Shown piece after piece: positions 1 through 11,337 of a DNA stretch of 64,000 nt (position 1 is its first letter; each line of letters opens with the position of its first letter). The stretch is from Gari tellinella (lineage: Eukaryota; Mollusca; Bivalvia; Cardiida; Psammobiidae), in NCBI GenBank assembly GCA_922989275.2, contig OV277857.1:50259083-50323082 (forward strand), read 5' to 3'. The notes below the pieces were generated by a model. That model had not been told where the DNA came from and made no database searches. It saw only the letters and a program-made list of their open reading frames with translations. Made by a program: the position numbers and the translations under genes.

Positions 1-2219
1 CGCCACCGGCACCTTTAGAAACTTAAAAGCACACTCAAGGTCACAGAGGTCAACCTTTTTGCCTGCATGGAAAGGTCTTGTCCATATACACTGGAAAATC
101 AAATATGAAAATAACACCTCAAGGGACATAGGAATTATAAGCATTTTTGAAACCTAAACGCAGATTTTGAAACCTAAAACCTTTCGCGACCTTAGTTCAA
201 GGTCAAGGACACTGGGCTATTTTTTTTTGCATGCATGGAAAGGTATTGTCCATAGACACATGCATGCCAAATATGAAAGAAATATCTCAATGGATATATG
301 AGTTAAAGAAATTTTGAGAAACCTAAACGCAGACTTTGAAACCTAAACGCGGGTCCTAAGTTCAAGGTCAAGGTCAGAGGGCTCAAACATTTTGCATGCA
401 AGGAAAGATCTTGTCCATATACACATGCAAACTGAATATGAAAGGAATATTTCAATGGACATAGGAGTTATAAAAATTTTGAGAAACCAAAACACAGATT
501 TCGAAAACTAAACATGGGCCCTAAGTTCAAGGTCAAGGTCACAGGGGTCTAAATTTTGCTGTGCCTGGAAAGGTCTTGTCCATATACACACATAAACCAA
601 CTATGAAAGCAATACCTCAAGGGACATAGAAGTTAAAGGCATTTTTCAAAACCTAAACACAGGCCCTAAGGTCAAGGTCACAAGGGTCCAAATTTATTTG
701 TGCATGGTAAGGTCTTGTCCATATACACACACATACTAACTATGAAAGCAATACCTCAAAGGATATAGAAGTTAAAGGCATTTTTCAAAACCTAAACGCA
801 GATTTCGAAACCTAAACACAGGCCCTAAGGTCAAGGTCACAAGGGTCTAAATTTTTCTGTGCATGGTAAGGTCTTGTCCATATACACACACATACCAACT
901 ATGAAAGCAATACCTCAAAGGATATAGAAGTTAAAGGCATTTTTCGAAACCTAAACGCAGATTTCGAAACCTAAACACAGGCCCTAAGTTCAAGGTCAAG
1001 GTCACAGGGGTCTAAATTTTTCTATGCATGGAAAGGTCTTGTCCATATACACATACATACCAACTATGAAAGCAATACCTCAAAGGATATAGAAGTTAAA
1101 GGCATTTTTCTAAACCTAAACACAGATTTCGAAACCTAAACACAGGCCCTAAGTTCAAGGTCAAGGTCACAGGGGTCTAAATTTTTCTGTGCATGTAAAG
1201 GTCTTGTCCATATACACATACATACCAACTATGAAAGCAATAGTAGTAGTTTATTCATTCCTCCATACATGGAGATCTTTAACATTTATACATATAACAA
1301 TGTAAACGGGTTAAACATACATGTAACATAAACCATGCTATTCCACAGTATAAATGTTTGCATATCACGATTGGATACAATTATCTATACAAGTAATGCA
1401 CATACATGTTAGCCTGATCACACAGTAGCATGTACAAAATATTTACATGTATATCAGTTAGGATATACAATTACGATTATAAGCACCTATAATACATGCC
1501 TATATTATTTACATTTCGAAACCTAAACACAGGCCCTAAGTTCAAGGTCAAGGTCACAGGGGTCTAAATTTTACTGCGCATGGAAGGTCTTGTCCATATA
1601 CACATACATACCAACTATAGAAGCAATATCTCAAGGGACATAGAAGTTAAAGGCATTTTTCGAAACCTAAACGCAGATTTCAAAACCTAAACGCAGGCCC
1701 TAAGTTCAAGGTCAAGGGGTCCAAATTTTTCTGTGCATGGGAAGGTCTTGTCCATATACACACATATATCAACTATTGAAGCAATACCTCAAGGGACATA
1801 GAAGTTAAAGGCATTTTTCAAAACCTAAACGCAGATTTCGAAACCTAACCGCAGGCCCTAAGTTCAAGGTCAAGGTCACAGGGGTCCAAATTTTTCTGTC
1901 GATGGAAAGGTCTTGTCCATATACAACCACATACCAACTATGGAAGCAATACCTCAAGGGACATAGAAGTTAAAGGCATTTTTCGAGACCTAAATGCAGA
2001 TTTCGAAACCGAAACGCAGGCCCTAAGTTCAAGGTCAAGGGGTCTAAATGGGAAGGTCTTGTCTATATACACACAGGTACCAACTATGAAAGCAATACCT
2101 CAAGGGACATAGAAGTTATAGACATTTTCTTAAAATTGTTTACGCCGTTCACGACGACGACGACGACTACACCGGGGGTATTGCAATAGCTTGTCATGTA
2201 CTTCGTACAGGCGAGCTAA
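1..2219 (+). repeat. Helitron-like (pearl/HINE-type) element with ~160 bp tandem repeats
   Basis: About twelve diverged copies of a ~160 bp unit run from the window edge to ~2130. Each holds a TTCAAGGTCAAGGTCAC-like stretch, then AGGTCTTGTCCATATACAC, then CTCAAGGGACATAGAAGTTA. Two neighbouring pairs of copies (near 710/871 and 1037/1198) are 161 bp apart. The array ends in a (CGA)n-like stretch (2146-2166) and a hairpin (2189-2215) followed by CTAA, which is the layout of Helitron 3' ends. The left end is outside the window. Known from the family: bivalve pearl/HINE elements carry ~160 bp tandem cores. The family name is inference; the tandem array is seen directly. No coding capacity. Confidence 0.75.
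1240..1513. mobile_element. Unidentified insertion inside the 160 bp array
   Basis: The tandem repeat stops within a unit at a TAGTAGTAG stretch and resumes at ~1513 within another unit. The intervening ~270 bp is AT-rich and unlike the array. The short trinucleotide run at the left edge, next to a TTTATTCATTCCTCC motif, would fit the 3' tail of a retroposon in reverse orientation. No clear target duplication is visible, and part of a repeat unit seems to be missing. Confidence 0.4.
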
Positions 2220-3122
2220 AAACTTTTAAAACCGTAATAAATCTATATTTATTTCAGCCCTATAAATATCTAAGAAAAAATGCACGATCGACTGGGAAGA
2301 ATGTGTTAGGCTTCTGATAGAAGTAGTTTGGATACTGATCATAAATATTATACATATTAGCAATTATAATAAGTTGCTAAGTCACCGTAATTAATAGTTA
2401 TTTTATTTATTTGCATGTTAATAGAAAGTCATACAAATATTTATCACATTCGACTTTCATATTCAAGAAGTTTGGATGTGTTATGATTCAGCTAGAAGTT
2501 GTTTGGATACTAATCATAAATAGTGTAGATTTTCATTTATAATTATAATTAGTTTATAAGTCAGCGTAATACATTTATTTCATAGTTATTTATTGATTTG
2601 TAGGTTTAAAGAAAGTCGTTACAAATATTTATCATATTCCAATTTATTTATAAAGCAGATACAAGTAGTGTAGTTTTGATACTGATCACCTATATACTCA
2701 CCTATGTTTTGATACTGATCACATTTAGACTCAACTATGTTTTGACCAGAATAAAAAGTATTGTAAATCCCGAGTGCTTGACATTGAATAAATGTAATTG
2801 ATGTAATTTCCATGGTTATCCACAATGTCTGACACATGTTTATACGTTTGTTTCAAGATAAAAAATGATTGACACTTGTTTTTAGCGCAAACAAGTATTT
2901 TTACGCTTTTTTTTTTTTTTACAAGCAGTTTTTTCCATACACCACACAATTGTTGACACTTATATCAATATGTTCGATACTTGAAGTTGAGTGAGAACTT
3001 ATGACAACTGTTTAGGCACATTAAAATTTAGTCATAACTACTAAATCCTCACATATATGTGGTTTATGGATGGAAACTATGTAGGCATATGTAAAATACA
3101 CTAATTACAATACTAACAGGTA
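2220..3122. other. AT-rich non-coding stretch
   Basis: No credible gene. A motif with GTTTGGATACTGATCATAAAT recurs in diverged form near 2325 and 2500, which suggests an old duplicated repeat. The remainder is AT-rich with a poly-T run near 2910. Open frames here are short and have no recognisable domain. Confidence 0.5.
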
Positions 3123-4825
3123 CAGTCAAGACTGTCTTAGCGACCCCTTGTGTACAACAACGTTTTGTCTTGAACGACCCTTTTATACCCCCCAAATGCG
3201 TTTTACACTGAAAAGGCTCTGTATATAACGACTCCCTGCGAAATCCGTACAACGACCATGATTTTTAACTCCCGAAACGATGTTTTGGACTCCTGTAGCG
3301 ACTTTCGCAACTTTCGTAGTGGCCGCCATTTTTTTAGAAACACAATTTGTATTGTAGCGCTACCGTCGTGTTAACCGCTACTTAGACATGTATGGGTAGG
3401 TACTACGCTGGTAGAATGGTCTGTCTACTGGCAATGACTAGCTGTCAATCAAACTAAGCTCCGCCTTCATTGACTCAAACACTAGAAAATCATACATCAG
3501 CTGCTACTGAAAAAGTCGCATATCCGTCTGACCTAATTACAAGAGTGTTTACACAGTAGACCTTGCTTCTTGAACATATGTTTTCTTGATTGCGCGATAA
3601 TACGCATTAATTATGAAATTTTGCTGGTTTATTCGCGTGCGGTTTGTTGTGAACATTTACTGAAATAATAGCAAGCGTTAACGGTTTACACAGCTTGAAG
3701 CCTTCCTACTAAGAAACAAGACTGCGCGTTCAATAAACGCTTATGCCCCCGGTGGCATCCTTGACAATATATTCTGAATTTTTTCTAAGTCCAAAGGTCA
3801 AGGTCAAACTGAGCTTGGGTATTATTGGTGAGTTGGTAATGGTCCAAGGCAATAACTGTGTAAGTATCGAAGCATTGTAGTATACAGTGTTGATGCTAGA
3901 CGAAACGGTAAAATCTAGTTAACCAAGAAATAGCCTATTTTAAAATATTCTAAGTCCAAATTAGGTCAAGGTCAAAATCAAAGTTTGGTGATATTGGTGG
4001 ATAGGGAATGGTCAAAGGCAACAACTGTATAAGTATCAAAGCATTGTATTCAGATGTATTGATGTTAGATGAAACGGTAAAATCTAGTTAACCAAGAAAT
4101 AGCCTAAGAAATAGCCTATTTAAAATATTCTAAGTCCAAATTAGGTCAAGGTCAAAATCAAAGTTTGGTGATATTGGTGGATAGAGAATGGTCCAAGGCA
4201 ACAACTGTATAAGTGTCCAAGCATTTGGGTAAGCGGTGTTGATGCTAGACGAAACGGTAAATTCTACTTAACCTTGTTACGGACACACGGACGGGCGGAC
4301 TGACGGACAGGACGATTACTATATGCCTCCGCAGCTGTCGATGCCGGGGGCATAAAAAGTTTGAATGATGGAGGTGTTAATCCACGATCGAGGCGCGATT
4401 TTTATATGCAATCAAACTTCAAAGGCATACAAACAAGTGTGTACTGGCAATTATTATAATCCGTTAACGGTGATTAAGAGTCAACACACAAAGCTTACAA
4501 ATTAGTGATAAGTTGGATGTGTAATATGGATGGCCAGCGGTATCATGATGAAGAAAGCAAACGTAAAATTTAAATTGTGATGTCTGTTTAAGGTAATGAA
4601 GACAAATCAAATGCAGTTTATCACGATTTATTCACATTCTTCTTTTTTAACACATATTGCAATGACTACCTGTATAGCAATATATACACTGTAAACCCCT
4701 CTTTCCATTTTGAATCAATAGCTACAGGGGGGAATTAAACTTGGAATTTGTGTATAGCGACCGTTTGTCTACAGTGACCTTCTTTCCAAACTCCCTCGGA
4801 AGGTCGCTGTAGACAGTCTCGACTG
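3123..4825. mobile_element. TIR DNA transposon relic, pogo/Tc1-like ends, TA target duplication
   Basis: The left end reads CAGTCAAGACTGTCTTAGCG and the right end, read in reverse, CAGTCGAGACTGTCTACAGC. Each is flanked on its outer side by TA (3121-3122 and 4826-4827). Terminal CAG and a TA duplication are typical of the mariner/pogo group, so the assignment is reasonable but inferred. There is no transposase ORF, so the copy is non-autonomous or decayed. A second element (3742-4355) is nested inside. GCGACC-type motifs recur just inside both ends. Confidence 0.65.
3742..4355 (+). repeat. Helitron-like tandem-repeat element, ~170-180 bp units
   Basis: Three units share TATTCTAAGTCCAAATTAGG, AGGTCAAGGTCAAAATCAAA and GAAACGGTAAAATCTAGTTA. 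The element begins TTATGCCCCCGGTGGCATCC and ends in a hairpin region with ATGCCTCCGCAGC and GCCGGGGGCATAAAA, so the ends are partly complementary. A (GGAC)-rich stretch lies before the end, as in the element at 1-2219. A copy of the same end lies on the opposite strand at 62934-63070. No protein is encoded. Confidence 0.6.
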
Positions 4826-4827
4826 TA

Positions 4828-6069
4828 TATAATGTGTGAAAAACAATAAATTTATCACCTAATAACTAATACGGCCGAAGGCCAGCTTTTTGCGCAGGTC
4901 GCCTTTAGATAATGTGTATGCGTTGCGTGAATAAAACAAGAAATAGAGAAATAATTCTCATTATCCTATCGACCTGAGAAATTATCGCAGTTTTATGGGC
5001 GCCGCCATTTTATCTGTCACGATTCACTTCCGGCAAGGGAATGCCTAATTCACCAACCAACCGAGCGTTCAGAAATTCCGTAGTGGCGACTCAAACAACT
5101 CTCCTCTATGGAAATATTTTATTATAGTCTTACATAATTTACCTGTGTGCAATGGGTAGACACGATTGAGAACACAGGCTTATACCGATAGACATATATA
5201 TCCCTATCATGTGATTGGTACGCCGCACCAGATTTGTGAATCGAGCGTACCGGCTTGCGATAACAAAATGGCCGCCAGTGTTGTTCTCGCGGCAACCGGC
5301 ATTTCGTAACCTCGCCTTTTCGCACCCTATTTTTTTTGTTCATTTCGTACCCTCGAAAAATCAAATTATATACATTATTTCCTATACTTTGTAGAAACAG
5401 GTTTCGTCCGTTTATAGGTTTTACCTATAGTTATATTAATTTTATTCCCTATATACAGTCGTTTATTGGGTTCGGAATCACTTATTACATTTTTGTGTGT
5501 CACTTGTTCAGGAGATGAGCGATCTGAAATAAAATAATCTTGAAAGAAAGATAAATTCCTCCTTTCTTCAACCTACTGTAGTATGTGCAGAAATAATTCG
5601 GTTTTGATAGGTGTTTACACGCTAGACTGACATGACCTTTTCGGTTACTTCCGGTGCAGGTACACCAGTTCAGTATCATATCGGGGGTGGTCTCCAAAAG
5701 TTTTGAGGATACTGGCAAAAGGCTAAACAACACTAAATTGAATGTCTGTCGACATATGTGTGCATGGTCTGACAGCATGAGCTTTTAACGGTTGTGTGAT
5801 ATCGTGGTTTATTTCATTAAGGGGAATATATAATACGAAAAAAATGAATGAGAAATTCCAATAAAATTAACAGTCCCAACATGTAACTTTGCAGTAACTA
5901 CTTATTGGGATAAAAAAAAATTAACAATAATAGGCCAGCAAGTGAATCACAGGTAAATCACAGTTTATCAAAATATATAATCAAGCTGACTTGACAACAT
6001 CGTAAGTGGATCCATTTAACACATTACCCAATATATAGCGACGGAGTACTTAGAAGTACTCCTTGATAG
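4828..6069. other. Non-coding; scattered ATGGCGGC-type motifs
   Basis: No gene is recognisable. GCCGCCATTTT (near 4998) and its complement AAAATGGCCGCC (near 5266) match the YY1-type motif common near animal promoters, but no first exon or splice-linked coding sequence can be tied to them. Local CpG content is a little higher at 4980-5300 than in the surroundings. Open frames in the region look like chance. Confidence 0.4.
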
Positions 6070-6275
6070 ATCTATAGCCTAGCTGTTTCTAATTTTGAAG
6101 ACAAGTGACTACTTAAAGCAAGATGAAAGTCAAGCAGAATACCTTAATGTGCATTCTGCTTTACATTCAGCCTGCTTTAACCTTCCTTCAGCTAGGTTAT
6201 AGAAACATTATGTCTTACCGGACCTATACATTTTCATGACTGTATAAAGTGGAACTAAATTCTTCAGTAGAGAAA
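6070..6275. mobile_element. MITE family A, diverged copy
   Basis: Shows the family order: ATAGCCTAGCTGTTTCTAAT, a TTAAAGCA block, the GTCAAGCAGAAT/ATTCTGCTTTAC inverted core, then TATAGAAACATTATG and ATGACTGTATAAAGTGGAAC. Diverged from the many copies at 35-63 kb. Confidence 0.6.
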
Positions 6276-6902
6276 AGTTTTCAAGGCCTAAATTTTGGTC
6301 TTTTCTTTCGAAGCAGACATGTTTTTCTCAAGTCCTTTTTCGGCAGTGAAGGAAAGGTCATATGTCAACGATAAAAATATTGTCGCACAAATTGCATTGT
6401 CGTAAATAAATAACGTCCCGAGTTCTTTAAAAAAGACCACTTTTTAAAATTATAACAAGCGTTTCCAGAGACATACAAACAGGGATACCCAGGTACGGTG
6501 AATCTTGCTAACGAGACCGTTTAGCGAGATTTGACCGGGTAAACGCGAGAACAGATGCTCAAGATAAGCGTCAGTGGATACGACGCAGCGCTTACCAAAA
6601 ATCGATATCCAAGCGTCTGGACCGACCTTGATTACCTGGATGAATCGCATGTCAAGCGTTTAGGGAAATCATTTATCCGAGTGACAGACGATAGAGATTT
6701 CGGATTGGATACAAAAAGTAATAACTGCCTATGATTTCCATATGCAAGTAGTACAGTGATTTTTCATACCTTTATATGATTCCTCGACTACAGAAAATTC
6801 TTCCACTTTAAAGTCTTGAAAAGTACCATAAGAAATTGTGTCTTAATCTTAGTAGATCTAAATTGTAGATTAAAACAGATTTTTTTTTCTTCTCAATATC
6901 GC

Positions 6903-7260
6903 ATTTGGATCCAAACTGTTGCTGAACTCTTAGCACGGTCAGCTTTGATTCCGATCTGGGTTCTAACTGTTTGTCAGTCACTCTTATGAGTCAATGTTTC
7001 TTTCCAAAGAACATTTCAATACATTAAAATATATCGTTTGGATCTTAATCATTTGGATCCAAACTGTTGCTGACCTTTAAGTACAGTCAGTTTTGATTCC
7101 GATCTGGGTCCTAACTGTAAATGCCAGTCTCTCGAATGGATCAAAGTTTCTTCAATGAGCTTTTCAATACATTAAAACCCTAGTTTGGATCTTTCAAACA
7201 CAGAGTTTCTCAATATCTCAGTTGGATCCAAACTGTTGCTGAACTTTTTGCACAGTCATT
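6903..7260. repeat. Short tandem repeat, ~150-167 bp units
   Basis: TTGGATCCAAACTGTTGCTG occurs near 6905, 7055 and 7222. The first two are each followed by GATTCCGATCTGGGT, an AACTGT run, then TTTCAATACATTAAAA. This looks like two to three units of a local tandem duplication. Nothing coding. Confidence 0.6.
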
Positions 7261-7793
7261 GACATGACAAATGTGGATTATCAATTTATCATCTAGCATT
7301 TAGACTCGCAATGTCTGATTAAGATCCAAACTGTTTTATTGTCTGCTGAACAAAGTATTTAATATTCTGATCTGGGTCAAAACTGGACACTCTAGATAAC
7401 GTGACCCGAGTGTTCATTTATTGTATTAATGTCGTTTTTTATTTATCGTTTTATATCTTGAGCTAATATAAAGATCTATGAAAATCATAATCGAAACTGA
7501 TTCAGAATATATTTCAGCAGACAGCTTTGATCTAGATTTTATTTCATGCTGACATTCATCATCAACCACTAATCAATTAAGCTGCCTTGCAAATTGTACA
7601 ATATGGACCGGAAATGTTTATACACAACCCCTTTTCTGCCTAAGACCCCCTCTGTGAAGAAGCAAGAAGCTTGAGGCCTGCAGGGCATAAAGATCCATAT
7701 TACGTAATCTTATTAGCCGCACTTGTCAAACAGGGTTGTGATTTCAAACACAGGCTAGCTACTTAAATATGCCATTACACGCCATGAGCCTTT

Positions 7794-8013
7794 AACCCTT
7801 TACCCCATAGCCTGTTTCTACTTCTGAAAAAATGTGACCACTTAAGACAGGTTGAAAGTACTTTCAGCCTGCTTTAAGCTTTTATCTGCTAAAATACAGA
7901 AAATATTTCATATGATTTTTATTTGTGACAGTATAATATTGAAACTAATTTCTTCAGTATATGAAGGAATTAAGTAAAGGCGTTAAAAGGCGTATTTATG
8001 GGGGAAAGGGTTA
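7794..8013. mobile_element. MITE family A
   Basis: Begins TAACCCTTTACCCCATAGCC and ends GGGGGAAAGGGTTAA, the inverted ends of the family. The internal palindrome is shortened: GTTGAAAGTACTTTCAGCC lacks the AAAGCAGAAT arms found in full copies. Confidence 0.75.
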
Positions 8014-8039
8014 AATCGAAACAAAAAGCCAAGATCTAA

Positions 8040-8600
8040 AAATAAAAAAAGAAGAAGATTAGACACTTCTAGCTCTTAGTGGTTTTGTATAGATCTAGAT
8101 CTACGCTATGTGTAGTCGTGTACGCTGCTTTAAAGTCTAGAGCCTACTATAAAACTCGAATTTAAATCTTAAATTAAAATTCATTTAGGCCTATCTAAAA
8201 GTTGTTTTAATTTTATTTTTTCGACAGAAATGACAAGTGTAAAGCTACACCTAGAAATTAAAACGATAAAACTAGATCCATCTAAAATCGGTTTTGGACT
8301 AAAGTAAGATCGCTCTATCAGATCGGGATCTAGAGAATCGCGATGATTAAATTAAGAAAGAAAAACGATCTAGATCTATCCGTACAATATGTAGATCTAG
8401 TGATGTTTAATTTTTTTTTTCATTTAGAATTTCTGTAACATTGAATTCTTAAACCGAGACGAACCAGGTAGAAAATGCTGATTTGTAAACGAGTTGGTAG
8501 ATCTAAGCCAGTTCAATATTTAGGTCTAGATCAGCACAATATCGCTCTGATTATCAGATTATTTTTATCGTAGATCTAATAATTATAATCATCATACCCG
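8040..8600. repeat. AGATCTAG-rich low-complexity block
   Basis: The palindrome AGATCT or its overlap TAGATCTAG recurs many times within ~550 bp (for example near 8092, 8328, 8370, 8392 and 8500) in an AT-rich background. No gene seen. Confidence 0.5.
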
Positions 8601-8877
8601 ATGATTAAATAAAGGTATTATGGATGTTGCCATAACAAACTTACCGGTATGTATAGAATTTAGAAATAATTATCACTTGCTTCTTTATTATTTTCCGCAG
8701 TTATTAAACACTACCACAGTTCTTAAAAGACGCGTCATTTTCGAGTTTTGACAGTTAGAAGTAAGAATAATCTGAACAAAGTCCAAGCATCAATTAACTG
8801 GGTACGACGTACACTCGTTAATTATTGTTTGGTAAATGCTGACTAAATAAAAGAAACAGTTTGCACGAAGGTGTAAA

Positions 8878-10523
8878 TGAACCCATCTCTTTATTTTCGG
8901 CGCTCCAGTGGGTGGTCTCATTAAAATTAAAATTAAAATTTGTAGCAGAATGCTTAGGCCACAACTTGAAATAAGTCCGAGCTACATTGAAAACTGATTT
9001 CTTATGAAATTTTAAAAGCTCAAATTGAAGTTTTAAGCATTTACGGCAGGGCGCCTGTTCAATCTTTTTATATCCAGCTACATCAGATGGTCTCATTAAT
9101 ATTCAATTTCTAGCAAAATGCATTGACATATAAACATGGAAATTTAACCAACACTAAAACTAAGTCTGGGCTACGTGAAAAACAACTTTTTTGGTAATAT
9201 TTGAAAGTGCAAACCAAAGTTTTAAGCGTAGCAAGGCTAATTTTCATCTCTTTTTATTCGGCGCTCCAGTGGGTGGTCTCTTAAAAATTAAAAATTGTAA
9301 CAGAATGCATTGACATATGGACATGAAAATTAGGCAACAACTTGAAATAAGTCCGAGCTACATTGAAAACTGATTTTTATGAAATTTTAAAAGCTCAAAC
9401 TGTAGTTTAAAGCCTTTACGGCAAGGCGCCTGTTTCATCTTTTTATATCCATCTTCAGCAGATGGTCTCATTAAAATTGAAATTTGTAGCAGAATGCATT
9501 GACATATGGACATGGAAATTTTAACCAACACTAAAACTAAGTCTGGGCTACGTGAATAACAACTTTTTTGGTAATATTTGAAAGTGCAAACCAAAGTTTT
9601 AAGCGTAGCAAGGCTAATTTTCATCTCTTTTTATTCGGCGCTCCAGTGGGTGGTCTCTTAAAAATTAAAAATTGTAACAGAATGCATTGACATATGGACA
9701 TGAAAATTAGGCAACAACTTGAAATAAGTCCGAGCTACATTGAAAACTGATTTTTATGAAATTTTAAAAGCTCAAACTGTAGTTTAAAGCCTTTACGGCA
9801 AGGCGCCTGTTTCATCTTTTTATATCCATCTTCAGCAGATGGTCTCATTAAAATTGAAATTTGTAGCAGAATGCATTGACATATAAACATGGAAATTTAA
9901 CCAACACTAAAACTAAGTCTGGGCTACGTGAAAAACAACTTTTTTGGTAATATTTGAAAGTGCAAACCAAAGTTTTAAGCGTAGCAAGGCTAATTTTCAT
10001 CTCTTTTTATTCGGCGCTCCAGTGGGTGGTCTCTTAAAAATTAAAAATTGTAACAGAATGCATTGACATATGGACATGAAAATTAGGCAACAACTTGAAA
10101 TAAGTCCGAGCTACATTGAAAACTGATTTTTATGAAATTTTAAAAGCTCAAACTGTAGTTTAAAGCCTTTACGGCAAGGCGCCTGTTTCATCTTTTTATA
10201 TCCATCTTCAGCAGATGGTCTCATTAAAATTGAAATTTGTAGCAGAATGCATTGACATATGGACATGGAAATTTAACCAACACTAAAACTAAGTCTGGGC
10301 TACGTGAAAAACAACTTTTTTGGTAATATTTGAAAGTGCAAACCAAAGTTTTAAGCGTAGCAAGGCTAATTTTCATCTCTTTTTATTCGGCGCTCCAGTG
10401 GGTGGTCTCTTAAAAATTAAAAATTGTAACAGAATGCATTGACATATGGACATGAAAATTAGGCAACAACTTGAAATAAGTCCAAGCTACATTGAAAACT
10501 GATTTTTATGAAATTTTAAAAGC
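8878..10523. repeat. 376 bp satellite array (dimer of ~188 bp halves), main block
   Basis: TCGGCGCTCCAGTGGGTGGT recurs at about 9258, 9635, 10011 and 10387, with spacings of 377, 376 and 376 bp. Each unit contains two related halves, one with GAAATAAGTCCGAGCTACAT and one with AAACTAAGTCTGGGCTACGT, so the higher-order unit is a dimer. Central units are almost identical, which implies recent homogenisation. The array continues at 11065-11337 and 12936-13440 after insertions. Confidence 0.9.
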
Positions 10524-10527
10524 TTAA

Positions 10528-11064
10528 AGGGACTCGCAACCGGATGGTGTACTTGTCAAAATAAAATAAAATACTCAAATTAAAGCAAATTTGTGGCATT
10601 ATTTGGCTTCTGACATTAAAAAAATATGATCAGTCCAAAAAAAGTCTCAAGAATCGTCACCGAATCTTAGATTTTTAGATATTTTCCATCGTTTTTCTAT
10701 ACCGACTAGTAGACGGTATAGTTGTTGTTGTTGCTTCTCTACACGGGCTCAGACATAAACACGAGCCGAATTACGAAGTTGTATGCACTTTCGATCGCTA
10801 CACATTGAAATACGTTAAATCGATCCGAGATAAACGGATAGTTCCGTGGTCCATTGGTCTAAGCGGTTTCCCCTATTTTGCCTTCTGCCCGCCAATGCCG
10901 GGCCCCGGGTTCGAATCCCACCAGAGGCCAATATTTTTTTTTATTTAAATACATTTTTCTAAACAGAATTTCTTATCCTAAACTAATTCTTTACCATTTA
11001 TATAAGCGTTTGACACATATTTACAAATTACTATTTTTAATGCACCATCTGGTTGGGAGTCGCT
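10528..11064 (+). mobile_element. TTAA-flanked MITE, 537 bp, with tRNA-like segment (copy 1)
   Basis: The element starts AGGGACTCGCAACCGGATGG and ends CATCTGGTTGGGAGTCGCT. Both sides are flanked by TTAA (10524-10527, 11065-11068). It sits inside the 376 bp satellite. The opposite-strand copy at 33815-34351 has the same length, 537 bp, and high similarity. A TTAA duplication is used by piggyBac- and Kolobok-type transposases, so it is probably mobilised in trans by one of these. It has no ORF of its own. Confidence 0.8.
10842..10930 (+). pseudogene. tRNA-like sequence inside MITE (pol III A and B boxes)
   Basis: TGGTCTAAGCGG fits an A box and GGGTTCGAATCCC a B box, about 55-60 bp apart, followed by CACCAGAGGCCA. 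A T-rich run follows, as a pol III terminator would. The acceptor and T stems do not pair well, so I do not call a working tRNA. It looks like a tRNA-derived promoter module within the MITE. Confidence 0.6.
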
Positions 11065-11337
11065 TTAAACTGTAGTTTAAAGCCTTTACGGCAAGGCGCC
11101 TGTTTCATCTTTTTATATCCATCTTCAGCAGATGGTCTCATTAAAATTGAAATTTGTAGCAGAATGCATTGACATAATTATGGACATGGAAATTTTAACC
11201 AACACTAAAACTAAGTCTGGGCTACGTGAAAAACAACTTTTTTGGAAATATTTGAAAGTGCAAACCAAAGTTTTAAGCGTAGCAAGGCTAATTTTCATCT
11301 CTTTTTATTCGGCGCTCCAGTGGGTGGTCTCTTAAAA
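11065..11337. repeat. 376 bp satellite, second block
   Basis: Resumes at ACTGTAGTTTAAAGCC, exactly where the array broke at 10523, and runs to GGTGGTCTCTTAAAAA, where the Helitron-like insertion begins. Confidence 0.85.

Noticed and set aside
1..2140. Regular ~160 bp repeats as a possible CRISPR array
   Set aside because: Whole units are repeated rather than short repeats with unique spacers, there are no cas genes, and the DNA is eukaryotic.
4980..5300. CpG-richer stretch with ATGGCGGC motifs as a gene promoter
   Set aside because: No coding exon, splice donor or conserved frame follows on either strand.
10842..10930. Functional tRNA gene
   Set aside because: A and B boxes are present but acceptor and T stems do not pair, and the sequence is part of a multi-copy MITE.
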